Position numbers and translations under genes: made by a program
Notes under the pieces: generated by a model
Databases searched by the model: none
Told to the model about the DNA's origin: nothing
What the model saw: only the letters and a program-made list of their open reading frames with translations
DNA from: Bacillota bacterium
Lineage (GTDB): Bacteria > Bacillota > Bacilli > Paenibacillales > NBRC-103111
Reading direction: 5' to 3'
NCBI GenBank assembly: GCA_023386955.1
Contig: JAEWIS010000026.1
Span: 124,001-188,000, forward strand
Length of the DNA stretch: 64,000 nucleotides
In this document: one piece after another, positions 1-7,824 of the stretch
Position numbering within the stretch: position 1 is the stretch's first letter
Layout of the letters: each line of letters begins with the position of its first letter

Positions 1-285
1 GCCATGAAGCTGACACCCGCCCATACCATGAGCGCGCTGGTGGTGCTGGGCGCCATTGTGGACGGTCTCGGCTGGTATGACCCCTTCGTCAAATTCGCCG
101 GAGCAGGAGCAACGGTGCCGATCACCAGCTTCGGTAATTCTCTGGTGCATGGCGCCTTGGAGCATGCGGACAAGCACGGCTTCATCGGGATAGTAATGGG
201 GATCTTCGAGCTGACCAGTGCCGGCATCTCGGCGGCGATCATTTTTTCATTCCTGGCAGCCCTGTTTTTCCGCCCCAAGGGATAA
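1..285 (+). CDS. spoVAE: Stage V sporulation protein AE (SpoVAEB), 5'-truncated by window edge
   Basis: This is the C-terminal part of a small membrane protein of the SpoVA channel, which moves calcium-dipicolinate across the inner forespore membrane during sporulation and germination. The visible 94 codons contain the family signature around KLTPAHTMS, then [19 protein letters not shown] and [20 protein letters not shown] at the C terminus. Full-length homologues are about 116 residues. The frame is open to base 1, and the ATG at base 4 aligns with an internal residue of the family, so roughly 20 N-terminal residues lie upstream. At least two hydrophobic segments are visible. An intrinsic terminator follows directly, so this is probably the last gene of its operon, as in spoVA clusters. 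The identification is secure; the true start is outside the window. Confidence 0.93.
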   Translation, partial: AMKLTPAHTMSALVVLGAIVDGLGWYDPFVKFAGAGATVPITSFGNSLVHGALEHADKHGFIGIVMGIFELTSAGISAAIIFSFLAALFFRPKG

Positions 286-295
286 AAGCTGTCGA

Positions 296-335
296 AGGCC
301 GCAGCCCGTATTTTGCTGGTGCTGCGGTCTTTTTG
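296..335 (+). terminator. Intrinsic terminator after spoVAE
   Basis: A 10-bp stem (AGGCCGCAGC with GCTGCGGTCT, one G-U pair) closes a 15-nt loop and is followed by a run of T. It lies 11 bases after the spoVAE stop codon. Confidence 0.85.
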
Positions 336-385
336 TCGATCCGTTCCGCAGCCATAAACTTTACCTCAAATTAACATGTAAACGC

Positions 386-415
386 TTGCAAACATGAATA
401 TTCCCTGCATATAAT
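386..415 (+). promoter_or_regulatory. Candidate sigma-A promoter for the 66-residue orphan
   Basis: TTGCAA at 386-391 and a perfect TATAAT at 410-415 are separated by 18 bp. They lie about 75 bp upstream of the small gene at 490 and downstream of the spoVAE terminator. Confidence 0.6.
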
Positions 416-489
416 AAATTTAGGAGGCACGGGTTTACAAGGCCGTGTTTGTTAACACGACCATAAAAAGATCGCGGGGAGGATCAGAA

Positions 490-690
490 ATGAAACTGGG
501 GATTGTCTTGCACAAGGATGACGCGCCAACCTTGGAGGAATTGATTGAATCAGGAGCCGTTCTTCTGGTCAGGCGGCGCGGGCTTTTGTGCGAGGTGGAC
601 AGCGAGGTTTATCCCGTGGTGAAATCCAGGCTGGGACGCAGTGTGGTGGTACCGACCTCATACAGCATGTTTGAAAAAGCAATATACTGA
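490..690 (+). CDS. Hypothetical 66-residue protein
   Basis: I do not recognise this small protein. It begins MKLGIVLHKDDAPTLEELI, has a basic stretch LLVRRRG, and ends near SMFEKAIY. It is soluble-looking, with no signal peptide or membrane segment. An earlier in-frame GTG exists at 445, but the ATG at 490 has the good ribosome site (GGGGAGGA, about 6 bases upstream), so 490 is preferred. The gene is a single transcription unit: its own candidate promoter lies at 386-415 and a strong terminator at 725-753. The charged, compact sequence and tight transcriptional packaging argue that it is a real gene. Its function is unknown. Confidence 0.7.
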   Translation: MKLGIVLHKDDAPTLEELIESGAVLLVRRRGLLCEVDSEVYPVVKSRLGRSVVVPTSYSMFEKAIY

Positions 691-724
691 CCTGTGCCGG
701 TCGGCATTCGTCTCGTACCACCCG

Positions 725-753
725 AAATTCCCGCTGAAGCGGGAATTTTTTTT
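725..753 (+). terminator. Intrinsic terminator of the 66-residue orphan
   Basis: A perfect 10-bp stem (AAATTCCCGC with GCGGGAATTT) has a 4-nt loop and is followed by eight T. Confidence 0.92.
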
Positions 754-915
754 GTTGTCTTGTCCGGGTGTCCTAACGTTTGCCAGAGGAGGAGACGATT
801 CCTTATACTTGTAATGTGAATGAAACACTAGAAGTCCACCTCTAATAGAAAAAAATGATATAATTAGGGTATGATACGGCGCTTTTCACCGATATAAACC
901 AACGGGAGGGTACAC

Positions 916-1875
916 ATGGAGGCTGTTCTGCAAGATGACCGGTCCGTACTTCAAGGACTCATATCCAATTTGGAAGCATGCATAATGGGAAAGAGCGAAG
1001 AGATCGGCCTATTGATTACCGCACTTCTTGCCGGAGGACATGTGCTCTTGGAGGACGTTCCCGGTACCGGCAAAACGGTTTTGATCAAAGCGCTGGCCAA
1101 ATCCATTGACGGGGAATACAGACGGGTCCAGTGCAACCCGGACCTGCTGCCTACCGATATTACCGGCGTTTCTATTTTTCACCCCAGGAATGAAACCTTT
1201 TTATTCCGCCCCGGCCCCATTATGACCAATATTCTGCTGACGGACGAAATTAACCGCGCCACTACCAAAACCCAATCCGCTTTGCTGGAAGCCATGGAGG
1301 AGCGCCACATTACAGTGGACGGCGAGCAATACATGCTGCCGCAGCCTTTCCTGCTACTGGCCACCCAGAATCCCATTGACTTTGAAGGAACCTATGTGCT
1401 TCCGGAAGCACAGCTGGACCGGTTTATGATGAAATTCAGCCTGGGTTATCCCAATGAAGAAACCGAGGTCAGGATGATTTTTGCTCAAACGGGCGGACAC
1501 CCGCTGGAGACCCTGAAGCCTGTTGCCACTGCCGATAAAATCCTCGAGCTGCAGCAGAAGGTGCGGGAGCTCCATCTGGATCAGGCCGTTGGGGAATATG
1601 CCGTCTCCATCGTACGCAAAACCCGTGAGCATCCGTCCGTCTTTTTGGGCGCCAGTCCCCGTGCTGCCATCGCATTGGTACAGGCTGCCAAGGCTTATGC
1701 CTTCTTGCAGGGACGAGATTTCTGCATTCCCGATGACGTAAAAAGGCTGGTGCCGTATGTGCTGGGACACCGGATACTCCTTCATGCGGAAGCCCGGATG
1801 GAGGGAGCCACAGTTACCACTGTGCTGGAATCCGTTATGCAGCAGGTCCGTGCGCCTGTCCGGCTGGAGCGTTGA
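916..1875 (+). CDS. MoxR-family AAA+ ATPase
   Basis: A 319-residue MoxR-type AAA+ ATPase, a chaperone-like ATPase usually coupled to a DUF58 protein. Walker A is DVPGTGKT (residues about 47-54), Walker B is ILLTDE (about 106-111), sensor 1 is ATQNP (about 149-153), and a sensor-2 type SPRAA lies near residue 250. The length is normal for the family. The ATG at 916 follows a GGGAGGG ribosome site. It is the first gene of a three-gene unit with the DUF58 protein and a transglutaminase, the same trio as yeaC-yeaD-yebA of B. subtilis. By analogy it may help assemble or activate a surface or envelope process; that is inference. A TATAAT occurs at 859-864 without a convincing -35 box. Confidence 0.93.
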   Translation: MEAVLQDDRSVLQGLISNLEACIMGKSEEIGLLITALLAGGHVLLEDVPGTGKTVLIKALAKSIDGEYRRVQCNPDLLPTDITGVSIFHPRNETFLFRPGPIMTNILLTDEINRATTKTQSALLEAMEERHITVDGEQYMLPQPFLLLATQNPIDFEGTYVLPEAQLDRFMMKFSLGYPNEETEVRMIFAQTGGHPLETLKPVATADKILELQQKVRELHLDQAVGEYAVSIVRKTREHPSVFLGASPRAAIALVQAAKAYAFLQGRDFCIPDDVKRLVPYVLGHRILLHAEARMEGATVTTVLESVMQQVRAPVRLER

Positions 1876-1877
1876 AG

Positions 1878-3125
1878 ATGAACGCCCGCGCGCCAGCCAG
1901 TGTCCGCCAGCCGGATCGGTCCCCGTACAAAATTCTGGTCATGCTTAGCTGCTTCGCGGCCAGTCTGATGTTTGTCCTGTTTCAGGGAGGCAAGCTGGCG
2001 CTGATGGTTTTTGTAATCGTTCTCGTATTGAACATCTATCTGGTTCTGGGCAGATGGAGCGGCATCCGCCGGGTCAAGGGACAGCGGTCCCTCAGCTCCG
2101 AACATGCCGATGAGGGGATTGAGGCAGGGAACCCCGTGAAGGTTAAGCTGAAGGTGCAAATTCCCGGCTTCTGGCCGGTTCCATACGTGCTTGTCCGGGA
2201 TAGGCTCCTCCGCAAAAACGGAAGCGAATACGACTTCGAGGCATCATTGATTCCCGATTGGAGCCGCAAAGGAGAGCTGGAATACGTAACACCTCCCCTG
2301 AAGCGGGGCTTCTACAAATTCGGAGAAACCGCCTGCTCCACCAAGGATGTGTTCGGTTTGTTCGAGCATACCGGAACCCTGGAGCTGCCCGTTTCCTTCA
2401 AGGTGTATCCTCAGACTGCCCGCATCAAGGAATGGAAGCAGCTGCACCGGTTGATGAAGGGGGCCAACCATCATACAGTTACCACCAGGGCCAACCGGGA
2501 AACCACGCAGATCAACGGTGTCCGCGAATACAGCTACGGTGACCGGCTGTCCCGGATCCACTGGAATGCCACTGCCCGTACCGGGACCTTGAAGTCCAAG
2601 GAATTCGAGAAGGAATCCCTGCCTAAAACCGTGGTTCTCCTGGACCGCCAGACCAAAAGCTATATGAATGCCGACCAGTTCGAGCTGGCCGTGTCGGTAG
2701 CGGCGTCTCTCTTTCAATACGGCAAAAACCGCGAGATTAACCTGGGTTTACTCTCCGTAGGAACGGATTCCGTTTATTTCGAACCCAAGGGCTTTCAGAA
2801 TGGCACCAAAAATATGATCCACCATCTTATCGAAGTTTCAGCCGACGGCAGCTACCCCATGCTCCGTGTTCTAGAGGACCGGGTGAGACTGTTTGAGCCG
2901 GGAACCTGTATGATTATTATCAGCCCCGAGAAGGGGGAGGGTATTCTCAAGACCATGGCCTGGCTTCACCAGCGCCAAATGGTGCCCTGCCATATCTGGC
3001 TGACTCCCCATGCGGAAGAGGGGGCGGAGTGGTGCAGGCAGCTGCGGACTATGGGCCACATGGGCTATGCGGTCCGCACGCTGGATGAGCTGCCGACGGC
3101 ATTAAGGGGTGTGTCCAATGGATGA
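1878..3125 (+). CDS. DUF58-domain membrane-associated protein (YeaD-like)
   Basis: This 415-residue protein has two N-terminal hydrophobic segments (about residues 18-57), then a beta-rich region, then the DUF58 hallmark SYGDRLSRIHWNATARTG (about residues 220-237) leading into a vWA-like domain. The ATG at 1878 is preferred over the TTG at 1872 because the GGAG site in the end of moxR is about 9 bases upstream of it; the TTG would overlap the moxR stop. DUF58 proteins are typical partners of MoxR ATPases, and the transglutaminase gene downstream overlaps its end by 8 bases, implying translational coupling. The molecular activity of DUF58 is not established. Confidence 0.9.
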   Translation: MNARAPASVRQPDRSPYKILVMLSCFAASLMFVLFQGGKLALMVFVIVLVLNIYLVLGRWSGIRRVKGQRSLSSEHADEGIEAGNPVKVKLKVQIPGFWPVPYVLVRDRLLRKNGSEYDFEASLIPDWSRKGELEYVTPPLKRGFYKFGETACSTKDVFGLFEHTGTLELPVSFKVYPQTARIKEWKQLHRLMKGANHHTVTTRANRETTQINGVREYSYGDRLSRIHWNATARTGTLKSKEFEKESLPKTVVLLDRQTKSYMNADQFELAVSVAASLFQYGKNREINLGLLSVGTDSVYFEPKGFQNGTKNMIHHLIEVSADGSYPMLRVLEDRVRLFEPGTCMIIISPEKGEGILKTMAWLHQRQMVPCHIWLTPHAEEGAEWCRQLRTMGHMGYAVRTLDELPTALRGVSNG

Positions 3126-5403
3126 AGCCAATACACAGGCACAAAACAGCACCAGCGGAGGCAGAGTATCCCTTCGTGTGTTACTGACCCAGGATTGGCA
3201 CCGCAAGCTGACATGCTTGTTTACTGTGCTTTTTCTGCTCCAGTTTGTTTCCTGGTTTGCAGCCGAGGAAAATATGTGGTGGCCGGAGACAGTTGCCATG
3301 GTGCAAGTATCCCTTTGGATCAGCTTTGCCATCGACATTATTCCGGGAGTGAACATGTGGCTGCGCAGATGTGTGCAGCTCTGGGCGCTGATTATTGTAA
3401 ACGGCATATACAGCGGTTATGAGCCTGTAATGTATAAGCTGCATTCCAGGCAGGATTTTGGCAACTGGGTGTATGATAATTTCTGGCAGCTCCACCCCTA
3501 CATCTGGTTCAGCCTCGGGGCATGGGCCGTCTACTGGGCCACATCATGGTGGCTGAAATCCCGGTGGAGAATCGGCATAACCGTAATTTTGTCCGTTCTG
3601 GTTTTCGCCGTACGAGATTCCTTCTCTACCCTGCACTTGTGGGAAGAAACCGCACTGGTCATCTTTTGCGGATTGATGCTTTTGGTCATTAGCCACTTTG
3701 CCGAGGTCAAACGCAAAAATCCGTATGGCTGGGCTTATCTGATGGAATATCCCGCTACTCTTATCGCCACTATCCTGCTTTTGCTGGGGATTACGATGAT
3801 TCCTGGGACCGCAATGCCTACCATCCGCCCCATTCTTACGGATCCCTATACGGCCTATAAGCAGTGGAAGGGAGAGGAGGTTCCGGCGTACGGCAAAACC
3901 ATTGCCGGTCTCACGATCGGCTCCTCAGGCAATTCATCCTCAGGTTACAGCAGGGACGACAGCAGTCTGGGAGGCAGCTTCACTTTTGATTATTCGCCGG
4001 TGTTCAGTGTGGATACCAGTCACCGGGCGTATATGCGGGGTGAGACCCGTTCCTACTACAACGGAAACGGCTGGGAAATGAGCGACGGGGACAAACAGGC
4101 GGTTAACGGCCCAGTGGTTCCGGGCAATCCCCTGGCTAAGGATCAACGGTTTAATGTAAGCAAGCTGAAAACTGTTACCGTAAAGCAGACGGTGGAGCGA
4201 CTCAATGAGGATGATGCGTACCCGGTCCTGTTTGGCGCTTATGCTGTCAATAAGGTGGAGACCATCAACAACGAAACCTCCGGCGCCGAGCGTCTCAGGT
4301 GGGCGCCGCGGCAGATGGAGCTTCGTTGGAACAATTCGCGCCGGGATAATTATCCCACTGCTTATACGATTGAATCGGAGATGCCCGTTTCAACCGGAGA
4401 TGAACTCCGTTCAGCAGGCGCCTTGCCCAATCCGGCTCAATTTTCGGAGTATCTCCAATTGCCCCGGGATCTGCCTCAGAGAGTCCGGCAAATGGCGCAG
4501 CAAATTACTGCAACGGGAGCCACCCCTTACGACAAAGCCATGCTGCTGGTGCAGTATTTGCAGACCTCCTTCCCGTATACCAATGAGCCTCCCACCGAGT
4601 TGGGGAAAAGCGGTGACTTCGTAGACCGGTTCCTGTTTGAAATTAAAGAGGGCTACTGCGACTACTTCTCCTCGGCAATGGCGGTAATGAGCAGGACCCT
4701 GGGCATCCCGTCCCGTTGGGTGAAAGGCTACACTGCGGGCCAGCAGGATATCCAGGATCCGTCCTTCGGGGAATTTCCGGTGGACGGGACGGACGATGGA
4801 ACCGGTTCGGGCTTATACACCGTAAGAAACTCGGATGCCCACTCTTGGGTAGAGCTGTACTTCCCCGGCTATGGTTGGATTCCTTTTGAGGCCACGTCAG
4901 GCTTCGCTTTGCCGGCCTTTACGCCGGCTTCGGAAACCGCACTGCCTGATCTGGCTGCAGATCCGGTTGATGGCACAGCTGCAGGCGAAACAGAAGCAAC
5001 CCCGGCAGCAAACAAAGGCAATCCCTACCTTGTTGCCGTTATCGTGGCAGCAGTTGTTCTTCTGACCGGCGCAGCAGGTTGGTGGTACCGCAAGAAAATT
5101 CTCGTCTGGGCGAAAAAAAGCAGGCTGCTGGGTGTAAAACGCTCCTACAATCCGGATCAGCGGATTGTCAGCGAATACGCCCGGATGCTTAAGGTTTACC
5201 GACGCAGAGGAGTCCCCATCCACGAGTATGAAACAGCAAGAGAAACCATAGAGCGGCTGAAGCGCAAGGACGTATGGCTCTCCAAGGATCTGGATGACCT
5301 GCTGACGCTTTTCGAAAAAGCCAAATACAGCCCACGCCGGGTCACCGACGAGGAAAGCGGCCGTGCCATCCGCATCGTCGACAAACTAAAAAAAGCCACC
5401 TGA
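3118..5403 (+). CDS. Transmembrane transglutaminase-like protein (TgpA/YebA type)
   Basis: A 761-residue membrane protein with several N-terminal transmembrane segments (about residues 25-230), an extracytoplasmic transglutaminase-core domain, a further transmembrane segment (about residues 640-660), and a cytosolic helical tail resembling DUF4129. The catalytic Cys is in EGYCDYFSSAM (about residue 512) and the His in DAHSWVELYFPGYGW (about residue 574). The usual third-residue region reads PFEATSGF, with Glu rather than Asp. The ATG at 3118 follows AAGGGG and overlaps the DUF58 gene; a GTG at 3109 is a weaker alternative. In B. subtilis guaA follows this trio; here a terminator and an IS remnant follow instead. 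The physiological substrate is unknown, probably an envelope protein or peptide. Confidence 0.9.
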   Translation: MDEANTQAQNSTSGGRVSLRVLLTQDWHRKLTCLFTVLFLLQFVSWFAAEENMWWPETVAMVQVSLWISFAIDIIPGVNMWLRRCVQLWALIIVNGIYSGYEPVMYKLHSRQDFGNWVYDNFWQLHPYIWFSLGAWAVYWATSWWLKSRWRIGITVILSVLVFAVRDSFSTLHLWEETALVIFCGLMLLVISHFAEVKRKNPYGWAYLMEYPATLIATILLLLGITMIPGTAMPTIRPILTDPYTAYKQWKGEEVPAYGKTIAGLTIGSSGNSSSGYSRDDSSLGGSFTFDYSPVFSVDTSHRAYMRGETRSYYNGNGWEMSDGDKQAVNGPVVPGNPLAKDQRFNVSKLKTVTVKQTVERLNEDDAYPVLFGAYAVNKVETINNETSGAERLRWAPRQMELRWNNSRRDNYPTAYTIESEMPVSTGDELRSAGALPNPAQFSEYLQLPRDLPQRVRQMAQQITATGATPYDKAMLLVQYLQTSFPYTNEPPTELGKSGDFVDRFLFEIKEGYCDYFSSAMAVMSRTLGIPSRWVKGYTAGQQDIQDPSFGEFPVDGTDDGTGSGLYTVRNSDAHSWVELYFPGYGWIPFEATSGFALPAFTPASETALPDLAADPVDGTAAGETEATPAANKGNPYLVAVIVAAVVLLTGAAGWWYRKKILVWAKKSRLLGVKRSYNPDQRIVSEYARMLKVYRRRGVPIHEYETARETIERLKRKDVWLSKDLDDLLTLFEKAKYSPRRVTDEESGRAIRIVDKLKKAT

Positions 5404-5497
5404 TACACTTTCCCATCAGCAATCACGAGAGTACGTACCCTGTTTCTCTACACTATCAGCGTTACTCAAACAAAAAGCCAGCAGAATGACCATAGGC

Positions 5498-5540
5498 AGC
5501 CGCTTTCATCCCGCCAGGGAAATGAAAGCGGCTTTTTATT
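5498..5540 (+). terminator. Intrinsic terminator after the transglutaminase operon
   Basis: A perfect 12-bp stem (AGCCGCTTTCAT with ATGAAAGCGGCT) is followed by TTTTATT. A-rich sequence on its 5' side could make it work in both directions. Confidence 0.9.
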
Positions 5541-5842
5541 CCAATGGCGGGTGTACACCATCACCACACACCCCGGCTCATCGCTAAGCGTATTCAACCT
5601 GTGGTAATTCAGTGTCTCACATTTGGACACCCCCAAATCCGTAAGCCTTCCCTCTTCCCAGGGACACGGACTTACTTTGCTCTGAGCCCCTTGTCGTCTA
5701 CTCTCCCCTTTACTCAGGAAGTGCGACGAAAATGTCTTTAACAACAAAAGCTGTAGCGCAATTTCGCATCTGCAGGAGAATCGGTAATTAATCATAAGAA
5801 AAAGGCTAAAGCGAAGAAACGGAGGTTCAGGGGGATATGAAA
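5541..5842. other. Non-coding stretch between the transglutaminase operon and the IS remnant
   Basis: I see no credible gene here. It holds one copy of a dispersed 35-bp repeat (5685-5719, described separately) and a small hairpin of ATTTGG with CCAAAT near 5612-5629. Open frames on the minus strand are Ser/Pro-rich and lack ribosome sites. Confidence 0.6.
5685..5719 (+). repeat. Dispersed 35-bp repeat, copy 1
   Basis: It starts AGCCCCTTGTCGTC and ends ACTCAGGA. It matches 30 of 35 positions of the copy at 53546-53580, and its inverted relative lies at 7097-7130 on the other side of the IS remnant. Confidence 0.8.
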
Positions 5843-6054
5843 ACAAAAAAAGAGCTTAGGGAGTGGGAGGAGTCAAAAGTAGAGTGGAGCAGCGCAAGGA
5901 AGCAGGTGTGTAGGAAACGGGAAGAATCGGAAAAATTTGGGCCGCGAAGATGGAAGAGAAAGGGATAAAACGGGGGAAACTTATGTACAAAACGGGGAGA
6001 CCGTTGGCAGGGGCCCAGGACTGAAAAGGAGTAATAATTGAACAAGGAAAATTA

Positions 6055-6966
6055 TCAATAAAAGCTTGCAGGGCGGGCACACATGAGACTGATTTCCCGG
6101 AAGGGAGATAAACCAGCAAGTATCAGATTCATACGGCAGCAGAATTCGTTCAAGTATTGCTGCCGGTATTTGGCGCCAATACCAAAGAAGGTGCTATTTA
6201 TCCAAGTGCCGGCTTGTTTGACAATGGACCATCCTTTTTTATGCTTACGGGGACCGTAACGTCTAATTTCACGGGAAGCTGCCGGGTTCCCCTGTACAGT
6301 TATGTAGTCGCAGAAATCTGTGATCACTTCCATGGATGGCTCAGCCCCTTGGTAATCGGAAGCATCCAAAACTTGCATTTGAACACGGGAAATTCCGCTC
6401 TCCTCCGTTAATGAAACGCCAACGAGCACGGACGCGGTAGAGGGAGGTGTAAAGTAACCGACAGCAACGTCCCAACTGGCTAACGTAGCGCTGTGGGCAA
6501 GCACATGTCCAGAAAGGCGCAGCATCCCTTCATCATGAGACATAGCCTCACGGATAGCATGAAGCATACTCCAGGCAGTTTTGTAGGTAACGTGAAGCAG
6601 CCGCTGTAAGGAAACCGCGTTGATGCCAACCGCAGGGTTGGAAATACAGCGAATGGCAGTAAACCATTTGGTTAAAGGCGTACGACTCCGCTCCATAATG
6701 GTGCCTGCGGTTAAAGAGGTTTGATGCCTGCAGCAGGCACATTCGAATAGAGGCTGACGCCGGGTGGTAATGGTATAAGCATGGCCATGCCCGCAGTATG
6801 GGCACACAAACCCGTTGGGCCATTTAAGTTGGTACAGATAGTCCAAACATGCTTGTTCGGAGGATTGGAGCAAATCTAACCATTCATTTTCTTCCGTTGT
6901 TACTGGGGAGGGGGCAGTGCTGAATTTTAACTCCGCATCGTTTTTCATTATCATGCCCGATTGCAT
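6055..6966 (-). CDS. IS1595-family-like transposase, catalytic residues apparently lost
   Basis: This 303-residue protein has the layout of IS1595-family transposases. An N-terminal zinc ribbon (CPYCGHGHAY, then CACCRHQTSLTAGTIMERS) leads into a KWFTAI region, a helical YKTAWSMLHAIREAM segment, and a C-terminal YLNEFCCRMN like the family YLDEFxFRxNRR. Where the family normally has the first catalytic Asp (a VEVDET-like motif), this protein reads HVLAHSAT. The second Asp is plausibly TDFCDY, and the late Asn/Lys motif is also not recognisable. The ATG at 6966 has a good GGGGAGG site 7 bases upstream and a near-consensus promoter (7002-7030). An intact frame with lost catalytic residues could mean a recent inactivation or a recruited DNA-binding protein. 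Confidence 0.75.
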   Translation of the reverse strand: MQSGMIMKNDAELKFSTAPSPVTTEENEWLDLLQSSEQACLDYLYQLKWPNGFVCPYCGHGHAYTITTRRQPLFECACCRHQTSLTAGTIMERSRTPLTKWFTAIRCISNPAVGINAVSLQRLLHVTYKTAWSMLHAIREAMSHDEGMLRLSGHVLAHSATLASWDVAVGYFTPPSTASVLVGVSLTEESGISRVQMQVLDASDYQGAEPSMEVITDFCDYITVQGNPAASREIRRYGPRKHKKGWSIVKQAGTWINSTFFGIGAKYRQQYLNEFCCRMNLILAGLSPFREISLMCARPASFY

Positions 6967-7001
6967 GCTATTTCCTCCCCATCCAGAGAACTTATGTTCC
7001 C

Positions 7002-7030
7002 ATTATACCAAACATACGTTCTTGTTTCAA
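7002..7030 (-). promoter_or_regulatory. Sigma-A promoter of the transposase gene
   Basis: On the minus strand, TTGAAA (7030-7025) and TATAAT (7007-7002) are separated by 17 bp. The -35 box overlaps the inner end of the right 15-bp inverted repeat. Confidence 0.8.
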
Positions 7031-7096
7031 GCTCTTTTTTTGTGGGCGGGATCGGTAGAAATAGGTGTTAAGTAGTATGGTGTGAAATTAAGGTAA

Positions 7097-7130
7097 TCCT
7101 GAGGGAAGGGGATAATAGACGACAAGGGCT
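7097..7130 (-). repeat. Dispersed 35-bp repeat, copy 2 (inverted)
   Basis: Read on the minus strand it starts AGCCCTTGTCGTC and ends CCCTCAGGA. It is one base shorter than the other copies. The rest of the 345-bp gap between the IS gene and yqeG holds only this repeat, the transposase promoter and the yqeG promoter; no gene is seen. Confidence 0.8.
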
Positions 7131-7241
7131 GGAATAGGCACTAAGGGAGTGCCCCAGCATACAAAAATCCGGGTACAGCATCGTTCATCAGTGACATGAA
7201 TATGGGACAGTGGTGTTTTTCCATGATCAGGAGAATCCTTT

Positions 7242-7271
7242 TTGCATCAAATTGAAGAATTATGGTATAGT
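7242..7271 (+). promoter_or_regulatory. Candidate sigma-A promoter of the yqeG operon
   Basis: TTGCAT at 7242-7247 and TATAGT at 7266-7271 are separated by 18 bp, about 40 bp upstream of the yqeG start. Confidence 0.55.
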
Positions 7272-7311
7272 TTCTCCTATAGCTTGTATGGAATTTTGAG
7301 GTGATTATCGG

Positions 7312-7806
7312 TTGTTTAACAAGTTGAAGCCGCAGCTTGCGGCCAATTCCATTTTCGAGGTTCCGCTGGAGGAATTGTGGAAAAGGGGAATCCGGGGAAT
7401 TATCACTGATCTGGACAATACGCTGGTGGGCGCCAAGGTGCCGCTGGCTACACCGGAGCTGGTGGACTGGTTGAAAAAGGTGCAGGATAGAGGCTTTCAA
7501 GTGGTGATTGTCTCCAATAACAACAAGCTGCGGGTGAGCGCTTTTGCTGACCCTATTGTTGTTCCGTATATATCCAGTGCGAAGAAGCCGATGAATGCCG
7601 CCTTCGTCCGGGCCATGAAGCTGATGCAGCTTGGTCCGGAAGCGACTGCAGTGGTGGGGGATCAGATGCTGACGGACGTGCTGGGAGGCAACCGCCTGGG
7701 GCTGTACACGATTCTGGTGGCGCCGGTTGCGGCTGCCGATGAGGGCTTTTTTACCAAAGTGAACCGGGTAATTGAGCGAGTGGTCGTCCGCTTCATGAAG
7801 CAATAA
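7312..7806 (+). CDS. yqeG: YqeG-family HAD-IIIA phosphatase
   Basis: A 164-residue HAD-superfamily phosphatase. The nucleophile loop is TDLDNTLVG (residues about 32-40), motif II lies at SNN (68-70), the motif III lysine at KKP (91-93), and motif IV at GDQMLTDVLGG (116-126). The start is TTG at 7312: the ribosome site GAGGTGAT lies 6 bases upstream and no ATG is nearer. It opens a run of closely spaced genes (yqeH, aroE, yhbY, nadD, yqeK, rsfS, cvfB, yqeM) matching the B. subtilis yqe operon. Its physiological substrate is not established; the neighbourhood ties it to ribosome assembly genes. Confidence 0.93.
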   Translation: MFNKLKPQLAANSIFEVPLEELWKRGIRGIITDLDNTLVGAKVPLATPELVDWLKKVQDRGFQVVIVSNNNKLRVSAFADPIVVPYISSAKKPMNAAFVRAMKLMQLGPEATAVVGDQMLTDVLGGNRLGLYTILVAPVAAADEGFFTKVNRVIERVVVRFMKQ

Positions 7807-7824
7807 GAATATTGGGGGAACGGT

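Larger units (their letters stand above)
5843..7043 (-). mobile_element. IS1595-like insertion element, probably degenerate
   Basis: A 1201-bp segment is bounded by a perfect 15-bp inverted repeat, ACAAAAAAAGAGCTT at 5843-5857 and its complement at 7029-7043. It encloses a single transposase-like gene read on the minus strand with its own promoter at the right end. Seven of the fifteen repeat bases are a single A run, so the repeat is only moderately informative. I found no convincing 8-bp target duplication outside it. The transposase lacks expected catalytic residues. The repeat boundaries are seen in the sequence; that they are the IS termini is inference. Confidence 0.55.
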
